Assembly (NCBI GenBank): GCA_963920635.1
Contig: OY987308.1
Location: forward strand, 2,546,225 to 2,610,224
Source of the DNA: Pseudeuparius sepicola
Taxonomy: Eukaryota > Arthropoda > Insecta > Coleoptera > Anthribidae
DNA: 64,000 bases
Direction: 5' to 3'
Shown: piece after piece, positions 35,475-48,455 of the stretch
Position numbering within the stretch: the first letter of the stretch is position 1
How the letters are laid out: every line of letters starts with the position of its first letter
Made by a program: the position numbers and the translations under genes
Notes under the pieces: generated by a model
Databases searched by the model: none
The model's input: the letters and a program-made list of their open reading frames with translations, nothing else
What the model was told of the DNA's origin: nothing

Positions 35475-36983
35475 ACATTTAACCGAAAAGTACTAAAGTC
35501 ATTTATTTTATTTCCTAAATCGTCTCGATTATTCAACGAAAGTCACATACTCAGCAGTGTTTGTTTTAAATTCCTGAGATTGTCTGCTGCGCTTACAAGA
35601 GCCCAGAATAAGGACAATCCTAACCATTTCATTTACATTTACATGACCCGTTATTCGAACGAGGAAGGTAATGTCATCCTTAAGGATACCTATGTATAGA
35701 AAGAATCGGAACACATAAATGAACAAAAAAAAGTTTGATTGAAAAAATAGATTTACGATTTGGGGTTGTTAAAATCGAATTAACACGGGCATAGAGAACA
35801 ATATGGCTTTTATGGGCGGACTGTGGTGTAGGGCTATATAGCTATAATAATTAAACGAGTAATTATTTAACAATTTGCGTGGCCTATTTTCGAACAAATC
35901 AATGCTATAATTAATTGTCTAATGAATTCGATTGAATAGACGGTGGCAGTTAACAAAAGGAATAACCGTTTAAATTATCGGAAAACTTCAACAAAGTAAA
36001 CGTCGTGGACAATACAAAAATGGGCACAAATATACAGAGTATTATAAAGAGTAAATTTAACTTTCGAGCTTTGCCAATTTTGTAATTATTTTCTTAGTTT
36101 TATAACCAATTTGGTTTAGTCTGAGCGCTAGAAGGGAATACCCTGTATATATCTCGATTTTCGAAATCTACGCAACGTATTGTGACAGGTAGAAAAAATC
36201 ATTTTGAACAAAATGTTTCCTATAAACATGGGTACTAAAATGCATAATAAGATAGAAAGAAAATTACAAACAATTTCTTCAATGTGAAATTTAAGAACCA
36301 AGTTAAAATTTCTCCTAGCGTTCTAAACTACTTCGTTCGACGAAACCGTTTTATGATTTTATGAAATAATATATTACATAGCGAGAGTTGTAAACAGCTT
36401 ATTACGTATGAGTGGAAAAGGCATCCGTGATAATTGCGTTTTAATTACGAACATATACACGTAATTTTTTTTATTACGTGTCAGTCATTACGTGTCAGTG
36501 TTCGTAGTAATGGATTTACTTATAACCTAAACTGTCACTTTATAGGTATGTTACTAGCATAGGAGTAGGAAAAAGAATTTAAACTCTCAAATATGCCCCG
36601 ACACCATGTTAATAGAAGATGCTTAATAAAGACACGTTTATTTTGGGACAGCCCAATTTTGTCTTCAATAAAAAAAGAATGCCATAGGTAATCAAGTCAT
36701 AATTTGCAAATTTTGTTTTAAAACCATACATGCAATTGGTTCCTTCAAATAATGAATATTAATATGTTGTACTTGTTATAAAAATATATATTGAAGTAAT
36801 ATATTTCTTTTTTTTTCAGGTAAGCAGTCAATGTGTTGTTTGTATGAAAGATACTGACCTATATATTATATATTATGTGGTAAGTAGCAGTAATTATAAG
36901 GATTGTATACAGAGCGTTCCAGTTCTAAAATTCTAAATTTTGTTTAAAGGTTGTAGATAATAATAATAATTATTATTATTATA
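35475..36983. other. No gene seen; MITE scraps
   Basis: Mostly AT-rich unique-looking sequence. TATACAGAGTATTATAAAG at 36034 and GAATACCCTGTATA at 36137 may be the ends of a small degraded MITE. A TAA/TTA palindrome at 36959-36982 abuts the next element. Confidence 0.4.
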
Positions 36984-37900
36984 CAGGGTATTCCCAAATT
37001 ATGGTGTCAATGTATTGTGACAGGTAGAAAATGCATGATAAGAAAGTTACAGGGTGATAAATGTATAGTTTGAAAAACATCTTTATCGCAATAATTTCTA
37101 CAGAATTTATGCAATTTAAATGAAACTCGGTGCAGCTATTTACTAACTGAAGCGCAACATTTCTGTGTAAAAACAAACACCTGTTAACTTCAAAATTCGA
37201 AAAATAAAAACTACTTATCGCTTTCCAATTTTACAAAATAATTGTACCATTTAAAGTGACAAAAAATTTCCTATGAACTATGTATCAAAATATTTCTCTT
37301 TTAAAATGGAACGGATTGAACTCGACAAAATTTTGAAATCCATAATATTTCAGGAAAAGCAGTGATGTTTTACTCAATATCCATTAGGCATTTTTTCTTA
37401 ATTTTGAAAGTAGAATTCATCTGTAAAACATTTAAATGCGGTAGGCGATAATTTTATTTTTCAAATTTTTAGAGTTAACATGTGCTTTGGGACACATTTT
37501 GCCATTTTCAACGTAAACGGTTGATTTTATCGTTATGAACAAAGTATCCTTTTGTTGCAAAATAAAAAGATGCACTAAAATTATGACCCTGCGAGACCAA
37601 AAAGATAACCTCAAAAAAGTTATGAGTATAAAACCCATTGTGCTACCCCACCCCTCCGCCTCTGGTTGATGGGAATAAATTGTTTTTACACAAAATTGTT
37701 GCACTTCAGTTACTGAAGAACTGCACCAAGTTTCATTTAAATTGCATAACTTCTGTAGAAGTTATTGCCAAAATATGTTCTTTAAACTGTGCTTTTATCA
37801 CCCTGTAACTTTCTTATTATGCATTTTAGGACATATGTTTATATGAAACTTTTTGTTGAAATGAAATTTCCTATCTGTCGAATTACGTTGATAATTTAGA
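36984..37900. mobile_element. Foldback element
   Basis: Starts CAGGGTATTCCCAAATTATG after TA. Arms 37027-37190 and 37690-37890 pair (both include the ATTTAAATGAAACT-like segment and TTACAGGGTGATAAA). The centre holds an inverted copy of the repeat seen at 43740-44120 and 59230-59580. The right outer tip is unclear. Confidence 0.6.
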
Positions 37901-38352
37901 AAGGGTGTTTCATTAAGGGTGAAGAGGTACCATATCTCAGGAATTAATAGTCCTAGAGCTTTGGGAAAAAATCTTATTAAGCAATGTGGTCACGAAAAAT
38001 CGCTGGAAATTATTTTTAAGTTCGTAGGTCGGCCGCTAGGGGGCGTATTCGAAACAGTAAATTTGAAAAATGCGTTTTCTCAAAAAAAATGACTGATAAA
38101 GGTATATCAAAAATAATTTTATTGCACTCTTCAGAAAATTCTGAATAACTTTTGTTAAGGATTTTTTGCTCTAGCTTTTCAAATAGAGTCGAAACGGGCG
38201 GATAAACCTTGACTTGAAAAAATTCTGCTAACTCCGGTTTGGCTTAACCGAATTGGTCGAATTAGTCGAAGTAAGTAAGAGATTATCTAGCATAACTAGA
38301 AAAAATCCGTGTTTTCAGTTGTAAACATAAATATAACCTGAAAAAAATGGTA
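37901..38352. other. No gene seen
   Basis: AT-rich sequence starting with AAAGGGTGTTTCATTAAGGG, a possible isolated element end. Confidence 0.35.
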
Positions 38353-39134
38353 CAGGGTGTTCACGAAATATTTGACCCCCCCCACTAACTTTTTTATTTT
38401 TTGAGCTAGAATCACGAATAAAAAAGCATTTCGTAGAGAATTTTATAATTTTTTTTGCGGTTTTATTGCATTTTATATAGGGTGTTTAGAAAAAGAGTGG
38501 CAAACTAAACTTATGTTTTTATTAATGGAACACCCTATATATTTTTGCATTTTTGAAATCTGCTCATCGAGGCAACTAAAATGATATTAAACTTTGTGGC
38601 ATTATCTTTTTCCGTTTTTGAAAATTTCCATTTTCAAATTTTATACTAAATTTATTTAACTCGAATTTGTGGATCTCTTGATAAAGATGTAATAACAAAA
38701 AATATTTGTTTTAAACAAGAGAGTAACATAGTGAAACTTAAAAATATTTAGGGGCTTTTACGATTTTCCTGAAATTCTTTATTTTGAGAATATAATCAGT
38801 AAAATTTGAAAAGGCTCCTAAACATTTTGGAGTTTCACTATATTACTCTCCTGTTTGAAAAAATATTTTTTGTTATTACATCGATCATCTATCTTTATAG
38901 TATAAAATTTTAATTGCCTTGAGGAGCAGATTTCAAAAATGCAAAAATATATAGGGTGTTCCATTTAAAAAAACATAAGTTTAGTTTGCCACTCTTTTTC
39001 TAAACACCCTATATAAAATGCAATAAAACCGCAAAAAAATTATAAAATTCTCTACAAAATGCTTTTTTATTCGTGTTTCTAGCTCAAAAAATAAAAAAGT
39101 TAGTGGAGGGGTCAAATATTTCGTGAACACCCTG
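38353..39134. mobile_element. Nearly complete palindromic MITE, 782 bp
   Basis: Inverted ends CAGGGTGTTCACGAAATAT flanked by TA. Each arm contains a second element-like module (ATATAGGGTGTTTAGAAAAAG to ATGGAACACCCTATAT), so the structure is a palindrome of a composite. The centre is near 38745. Confidence 0.85.
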
Positions 39135-39415
39135 TACCACCTAAAAAATAGGCTTAAAGTAACTAAGAAGGTGTACCAAAATTCAAATCTCTAACTTTTA
39201 CCGTTTTCAAGAAAACAAATAAAATCTAGATTTTTTGGCCGTTTTCAAAGTTGAATATCTTGACAGATAGGCCTAAAAACGGGAAATTTTTATATGACGA
39301 ACCCCCCATAAAATGGCTCGTAGAACACCTTAAAATATTCTCACATCATTACGGAACACCTTGTATATTAGAACATGGTCCGGCGTCCGTCGGCCGGCAT
39401 TCCCGGCTGTAACCC
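39135..39415. other. No gene seen
   Basis: AT-rich sequence leading into the tandem repeat; the last 50 bp become GC-rich (GGCGTCCGTCGGCCGG). Confidence 0.35.
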
Positions 39416-42400
39416 CGCGATTTATGGCGGTATATTTCAAGTCGGCCGTAATTCGTCGGTTACATTGCATTATTCAGTTTTTTTACAAAAGTTAAGAGAA
39501 GGTTAACCTTTCACCTTTTTTTAATTTAAACTGTAACAAAAATCCTGTCTAATTTCCGTTACGATTTCAATGCACTATTTCATCCAGCTTCGTAAAATAC
39601 ACCCAGTGGATCGACGCTGTGAACCGCTGCTACCGCCAGATTCTTGGATACCATGCTCATGCTCCCACATTCCGTGTACGACAGGCGACACAACCCGCCT
39701 GATGCACGAGAAAATTGCTACAATCTTACGGAAGTAGGTATCCCATCATAAATTGACAGTTTTATTATACGCTTGTGGACTTATTACTGTAACACAACAG
39801 ATTTCTTATACCTACGGGCTAGGAGATGCTAAGATCTGACGCTCACGAATAGAATAAACTTGTGCCTTTAATCTGTGTGGTCAATTTACTATTGGCATTT
39901 TGTGCACAGTGCTAATTCTCAGTACATTTCTGGACATTATAATGATATTTTTTTACAAAAGAAGAAAAGGATTTACATTAGAAAACCAAAAAGCGAGTCA
40001 AAAAGGTAATAAATTAAGTTAGACCATGATGTTTTTATCGCCACAACAGAAAAATGATTCCATGAAAATTTAAAAACCACAAAAAAATATCGGCCTTTTA
40101 GAATTTTCTCAGAATTTCTACATTTTTAAAATAATTTCTGCGAATAAGTAAAAAAACAAGTAAATTTACGATATGTTGTGAAATTGGCCACTGCGCACAA
40201 GTCTTGATATCCCGATATCCGCGCTCCCAAGGTAAGAAGCTTTACGCGGGGAGCAAAAATCCTCTTTCTCTCCCCCCACCCCCCAGAAAAAGGGGGAGCG
40301 GAGGCCTGTCAGCCCCCCTCCGCGATTTATGGCGGTATATTTCAAGTCGGCCGTAATTCGTCGGCGGCCGACGGCAGGTGCGGGGCTAAGGCCCTTCCGG
40401 GCGCCTCGGAATGAAATAATTCCGAGATTTGGAGGTTCGCGGGCGTTATAATAAGGGGTGGATGCGAGGGGGGCGGTTGGTTGAGAATAGTTTGCATTAC
40501 ATTGCATTATTCAGTTTTTTACAAAAATTAAGAGAAGGTTAACCTTTCACCTTTTTTTAATTTAAACTGTAACAAAAATCCTGTCTAATTTCCGTTACGA
40601 TTTCAATGCACTATTTCATCCAGCTTCGTAAAATACACCCAGTGGATCGACGCTGTGAACCGCTGCTACCGCCAGATTCTTGGATACCATGCTCGTGCTC
40701 CCACATTCCGTGTACGACAGGCGACACAACCCGCCTGATGCACGAGAAAATTGCTACAATCTTACGGAAGTGGGTATCCCATCATAAATTGACAGTTTTA
40801 TTATACGCTTGTGGACTTATTACTGTAACACAACAGATTTCTTATACCTACGGGCTAGGAGATGCTAAGATCTGACGCTCACGAATAGAATAAACTTGTG
40901 CCTTTAATCTGTGTGGTCAATTTACTATTGGCATTTTGTGCACAGTGCTAATTCTCAGTACATTTCTGGACATTATAATGATATTTTTTTACAAAAGAAG
41001 AAAAGGATTTACATTAGAAAACCAAAAAGCGAGTCAAAAAGGTAATAAATTAAGTTAGACCATGATGTTTTTATCGCCACAACAGAAAAATGATTCCATG
41101 AAAATTTAAAAACCACAAAAAAATATCGGCCTTTTAGAATTTTCTCAGAATTTCTACATTTTTAAAATAATGTCTGCGAACAAGTAAAAAAACAAGTAAA
41201 TTTACGATATGTTGTGAAATTGGCCACTGCGCACAAGTCTTGATATCCCGATATCCGCGCTCCCAAGGTAAGAAGCTTTACGCGGGGAGCAAAAATCCTC
41301 TTTCTCTCCCCCCCCGCCCCCCAGAAAAAGGGGGAGCGGAGGCCTGTCAGCCCCCCCCCGCGATTTATGGCGGTATATTTCAAGTCGGCCGTAATTCGTC
41401 GGCGGCCGACGGCAGGTGCGGGGCTAAGGCCCTTCCGGGCGCCTCGGAATGAAATAATTCCGAGATTTGGAGGTTCGCGGGCGTTATAATAAGGGGTGGA
41501 TGCGAGGGGGGCGGTTGGTTGAGAATAGTTTGCATTACATTGCATTATTCAGTTTTTTACAAAAATTAAGAGAAGGTTAACCTTTCACCTTTTTTTAATT
41601 TAAACTGTAACAAAAATCCTGTCTAATTTCCGTTACGATTTCAATGCACTATTTCATCCAGCTTCGTAAAATACACCCAGTGGATCGACGCTGTGAACCG
41701 CTGCTACCGCCAGATTCTTGGATACCATGCTCGTGCTCCCACATTCCGTGTACGACAGGCGACACAACCCGCCTGATGCACGAGAAAATTGCTACAATCT
41801 TACGGAAGTAGGTATCCCATCATAAATTGACAGTTTTATTATACGCTTGTGGACTTATTACTGTAACACAACAGATTTCTTATACCTACGGGCTAGGAGA
41901 TGCTAAGATCTGACGCTCCACGAACAGAATAAACTTGTGCCTTTAATCTATTGGCATTTTGTGCACAGTGCTAATTCTCAGTACATTTTTGGACATTATA
42001 ATGATATTTTTTACAAAAGAAGAAAAGGATTTACATTAGAAAACCAAAAAGCGAGTCAAAAAGGTAATAAATTAAGTTAGACCATGATGTTTTTATCGCC
42101 ACAACAGAAAAATGATTCCATGAAAATTTAAAAACCACAAAAAAATATCGGCCTTTTAGAATTTTCTCAGAATTTCTACATTTTTAAAATAATTTCTGCG
42201 AATAAGTAAAAAAACAAGTAAATTTACGATATGTTGTGAAATTGGCCACTGCGCACAAGTCTTGATATCCCGATATCCGCGCTTCCAAGGTAAGAAGCTT
42301 TACGCGGGGAGCAAAAATCCTCTTTCTCTCCCCCCCCGCCCCCCAGAAAAAGGGGGAGCGGGGGCCTGTCAGCCCCCCCCCGCGATTTATGGCGGTATAT

Positions 42401-42540
42401 TTCAAGTCGGCCGTAATTCGTCGGCGGCCGACGGCAGGTGCGGGGCTAAGGCCCTTCCGGGCGCCTCGGAATGAAATAATTCCCAGATTTGGAGGTTCCC
42501 GGAGGGCGGGCGCTATAATAAGGGGTGGATGCGAGGGGGG
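39416..42540 (+). repeat. Tandem repeat, unit about 1.03 kb, three units plus edges
   Basis: CGCGATTTATGGCGG recurs at 39416, 40321, 41359 and 42381: spacings 905, 1038 and 1022 bp. The first unit lacks a 134-bp GC-rich segment present in the others. Each full unit has a GC-rich block of about 200 bp with two hairpins (GTCGGCCG/CGGCCGAC and CTCGGAAT/ATTCCGAG) and GTTATAATAAGG, then an AT-rich half. Units are nearly identical. Frames of 70-127 codons repeat with the DNA and show no domain. The last unit runs into a different, longer sequence at about 42535. Confidence 0.9.
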
Positions 42541-42663
42541 CGGTTAGTTCGGCGGAGACAAGCGGATTTTTTGCGTGATAAGAATAGTTTGCTTCACATC
42601 TTTTAACAGTTATCTTAAGAGCAAGGTTAACCTTTCACCTTTTATCAAAGGGAATGATTTTTT

Positions 42664-42693
42664 CGGCTGGAGTGCATTTTTTTCAATTGATAT
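42664..42693. repeat. 30-bp relic of the tRNA-like repeat end
   Basis: GGCTGGAGTGCATTTTTTTC followed by AATTGATATA matches the sequence that follows the B box in the 410-bp array (minus strand there). It sits directly against TACAGGGTG, so an element boundary lies here. Confidence 0.55.
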
Positions 42694-44650
42694 ACAGGGT
42701 GTTATTTAAGTACGTAGCCAAACTTTAAGGGGTGATTCTTTGAGTGATTTTAAGACGAAAAATTTATACAGGGTGAGTCGAAGTTAAACCGCCATACTCA
42801 AAATTTGAGTAGTCTTTTTAAAAATAAATGGGGTTCTTCATATAAGATTTTGTCCAAAAACGCTTCGTTTTCGACATACAGGGCGTCAAAGTTTTCTTTT
42901 AAAAACAGAAAAAATAGTATTTCCGGTTCCATTTATGCTATCGAGTTGAAAATTGGTACTTTTATATTTTCTGGGACGGCGATTATGAATTTTCTATCAA
43001 CTTTCTTCTAGCCGCTAGAGGACGTTGGCTACGTCGTTACTTTCGAACAAAAGTGTTTTAAACTTTTTTGTCGTTGAAAAATCTGCATTTTAGACAGCGG
43101 AATATTAAATTACATTCGATTTTGAACAAAAAATGTCTCGTAAAAATACGAAAACCTTAACCGTTTTCATGAAAAACGCAATTTTGTGTCGCGGTGCGCG
43201 TGAATTCGTAGGTATTGTCCTAAATTAACAATTTTTGTGAAATTAGTAATAAAAAGAACTTTAACCAAGACAACTTTATTAGCAAAAACAGAGAAAAAGC
43301 GCTTCAACGTTTAGTAGGCTTTGAAAACGCAAAATTTTACTTTTTTCAAAATAACTCAAAAACGAAAAAATATATTAGAAATCTGTTTGTACCGTTTTAT
43401 TGACCCTAAAATTGCGCAACTTTCTTCCCATTTAACCGTTGTTCTATCTCTCACCGTTTGCAAGATCCCCATGCTGTTCATTCTTATCCGGGACACATTG
43501 TATAATCGATTATGACGCTAAATTAAGGTAAGCATAGTAGGCTTTAAAATTTTGAAAATAAAGCCGTTTTCATGCACTTCATGGAATGTCGAATAGCTAA
43601 TCTATAATTGTTACTTTAAATAATAAAAAATGCAAAACTCGTAGACATTATTACCGGCCACCCTGTATACAGGAGCAGGTAGGGGACGTCAAAATATTTC
43701 TATTGAGCTGAACAACTACGGGTCAGATCTCAATAGTTACTGAGATACAGGGCGTTGTAACTATTTTTTTTTTCAAATTTAATTATGGCAATATCTCCCA
43801 AACTAATCAAGCTGCTAAACTAAAATTTGGCACTGCTGTGTTTTTGGCGATGGATAATAAGCCGAAAATGTAAATTTCGCTGTTTTTGGATCGTGCTTGT
43901 ACTCGTAACTGTTTTGAGGTTATGTTTTTGGTCCTGCAGGTCCATCATTTTAGTGCATCTTTTCATTCTGCAAGAAAAAGGTACTCTTGTTTCATAAGGG
44001 TCAAATCAACCGTTTGCGTTGAAATTGCCAAAATGTGTCCCATAACACCGGTTGACTTCAATATTCGAAATATAAAATTTCCACCTACTGCCTTCAAGTT
44101 TTATTTTTTTATTTGCCCCACGATTTAAACTAAAAGTTTTTCGCATTTTCCTTTTTAGTGAGCCTCCCTCATTGTATGTTTAAATTGTTTTACATCATGA
44201 CTGAATCACCCTGTATACAGATATGTGGATGGTACACACCAAAGATGCCATTTGTGAAAATGTTGGTTTGCCAACTGGATGTTTTCGAATACTTCGGTAA
44301 CCGTAACACACGTCCGAAAAACCTGGTAGACCCCGACGGATCGATAAATAGGGGTGAACACGCCGCGAGGGGCAAATTCCTCCTAATCCGCACGTCTACA
44401 GAGGGTGCAAGTGGAATCAGACACATACAGTGAGTTTCGAAATTCGACAAACAGCATAATATTTCGTTATTCGGTAAAACCTGTCAAAAACAACTTTCAT
44501 TTAAGAACTGTACTAACACGAATAAAATAAGTTTAGGTTTTCCCAAAGCTTGTCGGGCGAATTCTAAAGAAAATACATACTTCGGCAAGTACTTGCTTAA
44601 CAACCAACCACTGTCCAATGAAATGCTAACAAATGCTGACAACTCAAACT
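42694..44650. mobile_element. Cluster of MITE fragments
   Basis: Several termini: TACAGGGTGTTATTT (42691), TACAGGGTGAGTCG (42768), GGGACACATTGTATA (43490, reverse end shared with 46948), CACCCTGTATAC (43661 and 44208). 43740-44120 belongs to the same dispersed repeat as 37430-37640 and 59230-59580. 43320-43505 is the inverse of 46935-47120. No gene. Confidence 0.5.
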
Positions 44651-44654
44651 TATA

Positions 44655-45245
44655 TATTTTCTAAAATTTGTTTGTGGCGTAGACAGGTCCATTGAAGTTT
44701 AATTGGGTTTTTCGCCACCAAACTGGTTAAAAGACAACTTTTTCAAGTTGCCTGGAAAATTAATAAATTCTTAACAGTAAATGAACTAAACCTAGAACTT
44801 CTAACTCAAAAAATATCTTCAACAAATTTGTTTTCTGAGCTTTTGGAGAATAAATCTTCCTCCTTTCTCAAAGATCATGTCACGTCAAAGTGAAATGACA
44901 GATTAATAAATTTCAGGTTAAAATGTCATGACAACAGAAACAATAGCCTAGCCACCTGTCTGATATTGTACCCTGTGTTCTATCTAATTATATACACTAA
45001 GTTCTCTTTGAATAAGTGGCAATAATATTTTACTGAATTCCACTGAACATTCAGCAACATAGTTGTATTTCCTAGAATAAATGCTGATTCTTTAATTTTT
45101 CGTCTATTTCCTACTTCTTCTTTGAGAATTGGTTTGGACCTATCCCACAAAATCCTATGATTGTTATTAAAAGAGTGTTCACATATTTTCGACTTCGAAA
45201 TTTGATTTTGCCTGATATAATTTCTATGTTCTTTTAAACGCCGTG
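44655..45245 (-). mobile_element. Penelope 3' fragment
   Basis: Minus strand runs from a GIY-YIG tail (RLKEHRNYIRQNQISKSKIC, EHSFNNNHRILWDRSKPI) through the family 3' region to its end near 44655. The 5' break at 45245 joins a GC-rich sequence with ATATGGCGGCCGC on the minus strand. The insertion is 5'-truncated, as is usual for Penelope. Confidence 0.75.
44990..45245 (-). pseudogene. GIY-YIG domain C-terminal part
   Basis: EHSFNNNHRI is the conserved His/Asn block near the end of the Penelope endonuclease. The catalytic GIY and YIG strands are lost at the 5' truncation. Confidence 0.7.
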
Positions 45246-45837
45246 TTGGTGCGGCCGCCATATTGGATTTAGTATGACGTCACTCACTTACAAGTACCAA
45301 ATGTTTCTAAAGGATGATGCATTGCATTACATCTTTCATTTTGTTGTTAGTAGATTTTTTTGTATATGCATGCAAATTTTAGACGAACGCACTAGATAAC
45401 TGTTGCAAGGCGCACGGTATGACATACTCCTACCTTGTCGCAAATTCGAAGGTATACATTGAGAGTAAGTTTTATATAAGAAACTCATCTGTGAAGAGGG
45501 CATTTTTAGCCATGTATTTTACACAGAGCTATACTGAATCCACAAACAAATTCTTACATTAACGAAACGTTAGGTAAAATCTGGCATCTAAAAACTCGGC
45601 GCACCCTCTCCATGCGAATTCTCCAGGGATTCTAGCGGGTCCCGGTCTTGGACATTTCACGTGACCACTCTGGAAATTCGAGACATATAGAAGGTGGCGT
45701 GGGAGGCGAATGAACTGCTCGGGTTTTCTTTATGGCTGCGGGAAGGAACGGAGACGGAAATAATGAGTGGGTGAGAGAAGGGGGTACAGGGTGTTCTGAA
45801 ATGGACAAACGCGCGGAAAAAGGGGAAAACATATTGT
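45246..45837. other. GC-richer unique-looking sequence
   Basis: Contains TGACGTCA (45278) and the minus-strand ATGGCGGCCGC near the Penelope break, and a purine-rich tract at 45740-45830 with TACAGGGTGTTCTG at 45784. The overlapping minus frames 45632-45901 show no domain. Confidence 0.35.
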
Positions 45838-46945
45838 CGGAAATTTGTTTGTGGCGCAAACAAGTCCATTTAATTTTTAATTTGGGTTTTTCGCCACGCA
45901 AAAACTGTTAAATAAGCTCTGGCGCTTTGTCAGTTTGAACTTCATTCATAAATGCCTAACGTTAAAAGAACTAAACTTTGAACGTTACTAACTCAAAAAA
46001 TAACTCCAACAACTTTGTTTTCCGAGCTTTCGAAGAATAAAAGAAAATGCTAAGTCCTAAGTCAAAGTGTCATGACAGCAGAACAATAACCTAGCCACCT
46101 GTCAAATATTCTATCTAATTATCTATATTAACTTCTCTTTGAATAACTGGCATTAATATTTTACCGAATTCCACTGAATATTCAACAACGCAGTTGTCCG
46201 TATTTCCAAAAATAAATGCTGATTTCTTAATTGTTCGCCTATTTCCTACTTCTTCTTTGAGAATTGGTTGGGGCCTATCTCACAAAATTCTATGATTAAT
46301 ATTAAAAGAGTGTTCACATATTTTTTACTTTGAAATTTGATTTTCCCTGATATAATTTGTATGTTCTTTTAAACTTCTAAGTCTGCCCCAACATAGAACT
46401 TTCCACAGTCACAAGGAATTTTATAGATGCAATTTTTCGAACTTTGTACCTTATTAAATGGCTTCGTGTCAGTATTATTAAATTTACTGGTCGGTCCAGA
46501 TTTATTTCTCTAATTCTATTAACATTGTTGTTTTGTTGGCAATCTTGAAAAACTGTCTCAACGAATTCAATAGGATAGGAACTGTGGTAAGAACACATTT
46601 GATAAGTTTAATTTCCTCCTCAAATTTTGTGTTATTAGAACAAATCGTGTTAGTCATGTAAACTTTTAATTGCTTTTTTTAATACTAATGTGATGTAAGT
46701 TATGTATTTTCTGCAGACACTAGTTTCTATACTATGTATCTGATTTTAGTATAGAAATTTAATGGAAGGTTCTTGTGAGTTTATAAAATTTAATCATGAA
46801 TTTAAATCATCTAATACATTGCTATGAATGGCGTTAAAGGAGACCCTATTGCATTTCCAAATTCCTGTTGGTAAAATTCATCTTCTAGTTGACAATATGT
46901 GGTTTTAGCACATAGTGTTGTTAGTTCTAATATTGCATATACAAT
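45838..46945 (-). mobile_element. Penelope-like element, 5'-truncated and degraded
   Basis: Minus strand: RT fragment with FGNAIGSPLTPF (about 46850), a deletion, a linker with NNVNRIREINL, then CIYKIPCDCGKFYVG (GIY-YIG core, about 46430-46390) and the 3' region to 45838. Several frameshifts. Confidence 0.75.
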
Positions 46946-47429
46946 GTGTCCCGGATAAGAATGAACAGCATGGGGATCTTGCAAACGATGAGAGATAGAA
47001 CAACGGTTCTATGGGGAAATAATAGCGCAATTTTAAGGTTAATAAAATGGTTCAAACAGATTTCTAATATCTTTTTTCGTTTTTGAGTTATTTTGAAAAA
47101 AGTAAAATTTTGCGTTTTCGATTTTATTTTTTTCTGAAGTTGTTATCACAGATAGAAAAAAAAAAGAAAAACAGTTTCTTGTGGCACTTTTTAACGGGCT
47201 TTAAGATGGCGTTTTTAGATTTGTTCGACAACATTTCGTTTTTGAGAAACCATCTTCAACTTGATTTTTTTAAATACGGACCTGGATTTTTTTTGCAGAT
47301 TTTGGCACTTTTCATTGCAAATAGTATGATGTATGACACGAATTATTTTTAAAATGTTTTGAGACAATTATACTGAAAATTCCTTTTTTTTCATTCATTT
47401 TTTTCTATTGCGGCCCTGTTTTTAATAAT
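46946..47429. mobile_element. MITE fragment, AATGTGTCCCGG end
   Basis: Begins CAATGTGTCCCGGATAAG after ATA; the first 175 bp are the inverse of 43320-43505. The other end is not identified. Confidence 0.5.
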
Positions 47430-48029
47430 GAGAAGTCTATGTGAAAATTAAAAAAAAAATCAGAAAATTAGCCATAGCTCTTTTATTTTTTACAATAGCT
47501 TTGCCGAGTATTATATCTTTGGAAAGCTCAAAAAATGGCCGATTTTATAAGGCCACAGCCAACTATGATTTGCCATTAAAAAACACAAGTTTATGTCATA
47601 TCTCAAAAATCACAAACAACAAAAAAAAATTGGATTAGATTATCTTATTAAGCCCAAAATTATCTTCAATTTTTGTGTCTAGAGTTTTTCTGTTTAATCA
47701 GAAATAACGAAGCTACAGAGATCTGATGAAATAGCAAAAATCACTCTTTTCAAAATATCTAGTGAGCCATGAACTTTTTTAAAAATCCAAAAGGGGCATT
47801 AGATTGAGCATTCAAAACTGCAATTCTTTCCCCATTTAACCTTTGTTCTAGCTCTGTGAAAATAATTTATTTTGTAATGTAAAGTTGTAGTAACGTTTTG
47901 GTCCACTTTCTTGCCTTTACTGTATTTCTCTCTTACATTCCTTCTTCTTTCTGTATATTTTTACATGATTTTTCTAGGGGTCAAACGAATCCGAGATCCC
48001 CATAGTGGTCATCGAAAAAACTCACCCTG
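47430..48029. mobile_element. One arm of a CAGGGTGAG-family foldback
   Basis: Matches 61100-61590 and 4770-5087; ends with GAAAAAACTCACCCTG then TA. A 125-bp insertion (about 47858-47990) separates two parts of the arm. The partner arm is missing. Confidence 0.7.
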
Positions 48030-48176
48030 TATATTTACTTAGGTAATTTATAAAAAAAATATTTTTTGGTTTTCTTCCTGGTAGTTATAGAGTAATTCAA
48101 ATAAAATTCCTGGGTATTCTACCAATTTGTATTTAAAAACGAAGAGCCAAAAGCTATCCTTTTTTTTATAAAAATG

Positions 48177-48219
48177 TTTACAACGTACGTTTCGGCTTTT
48201 AAGCCATCTTCAGGTACAT
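48177..48219 (-). ncRNA. Hammerhead-ribozyme-like motif 3
   Basis: Mirror image of motif 4: minus strand TAC, CTGAAGA, extra T, helix II GGCTT/AAGCC, GAAA, palindromic helix III ACGTACGT, cleavage position U, then GTA. Confidence 0.55.
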
Positions 48220-48411
48220 GTTAAAAAGTTGTCAGTATTTTTGAATCATAACGCCCATATGGACGTTATGTTATAAATACGGTTCTTTAAATATATTATA
48301 TTTAATATATTTATTTATAATACGGTTCTTTAAATATATTATATTTAATATATTTATAACATAACGTTCATATGGGCGTTATGATTCAAAAATACTGACA
48401 ACTTTTTAACA

Positions 48412-48455
48412 TGTACCTGAAGATGGCTTAAAAGCCGAAACGTACGTTGTAAACA
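48412..48455 (+). ncRNA. Hammerhead-ribozyme-like motif 4
   Basis: Helix I TAC (48414-48416) pairs with GTA (48449-48451). CTGAAGA at 48417-48423, an extra T, helix II GGCTT/AAGCC (48425-48436), GAAA (48437-48440), helix III palindrome ACGTACGT (48440-48447), U at the cleavage position (48448). Confidence 0.6.

Noticed and set aside
40166..42474. Frames of 70-127 codons recurring with the 1.03-kb repeat
   Set aside because: They recur because the DNA is repeated, exist on both strands at once, and change length with single-base differences in C-runs; no domain recognised.
39416..42540. LTR retrotransposon reading of the 1.03-kb tandem repeat
   Set aside because: No TG...CA ends, no primer-binding site or polypurine tract, and no gag or pol sequence between repeats.
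45632..45901. Two overlapping minus-strand frames
   Set aside because: They run from unique sequence across the Penelope end and have low-complexity Pro/Ser content without a domain.
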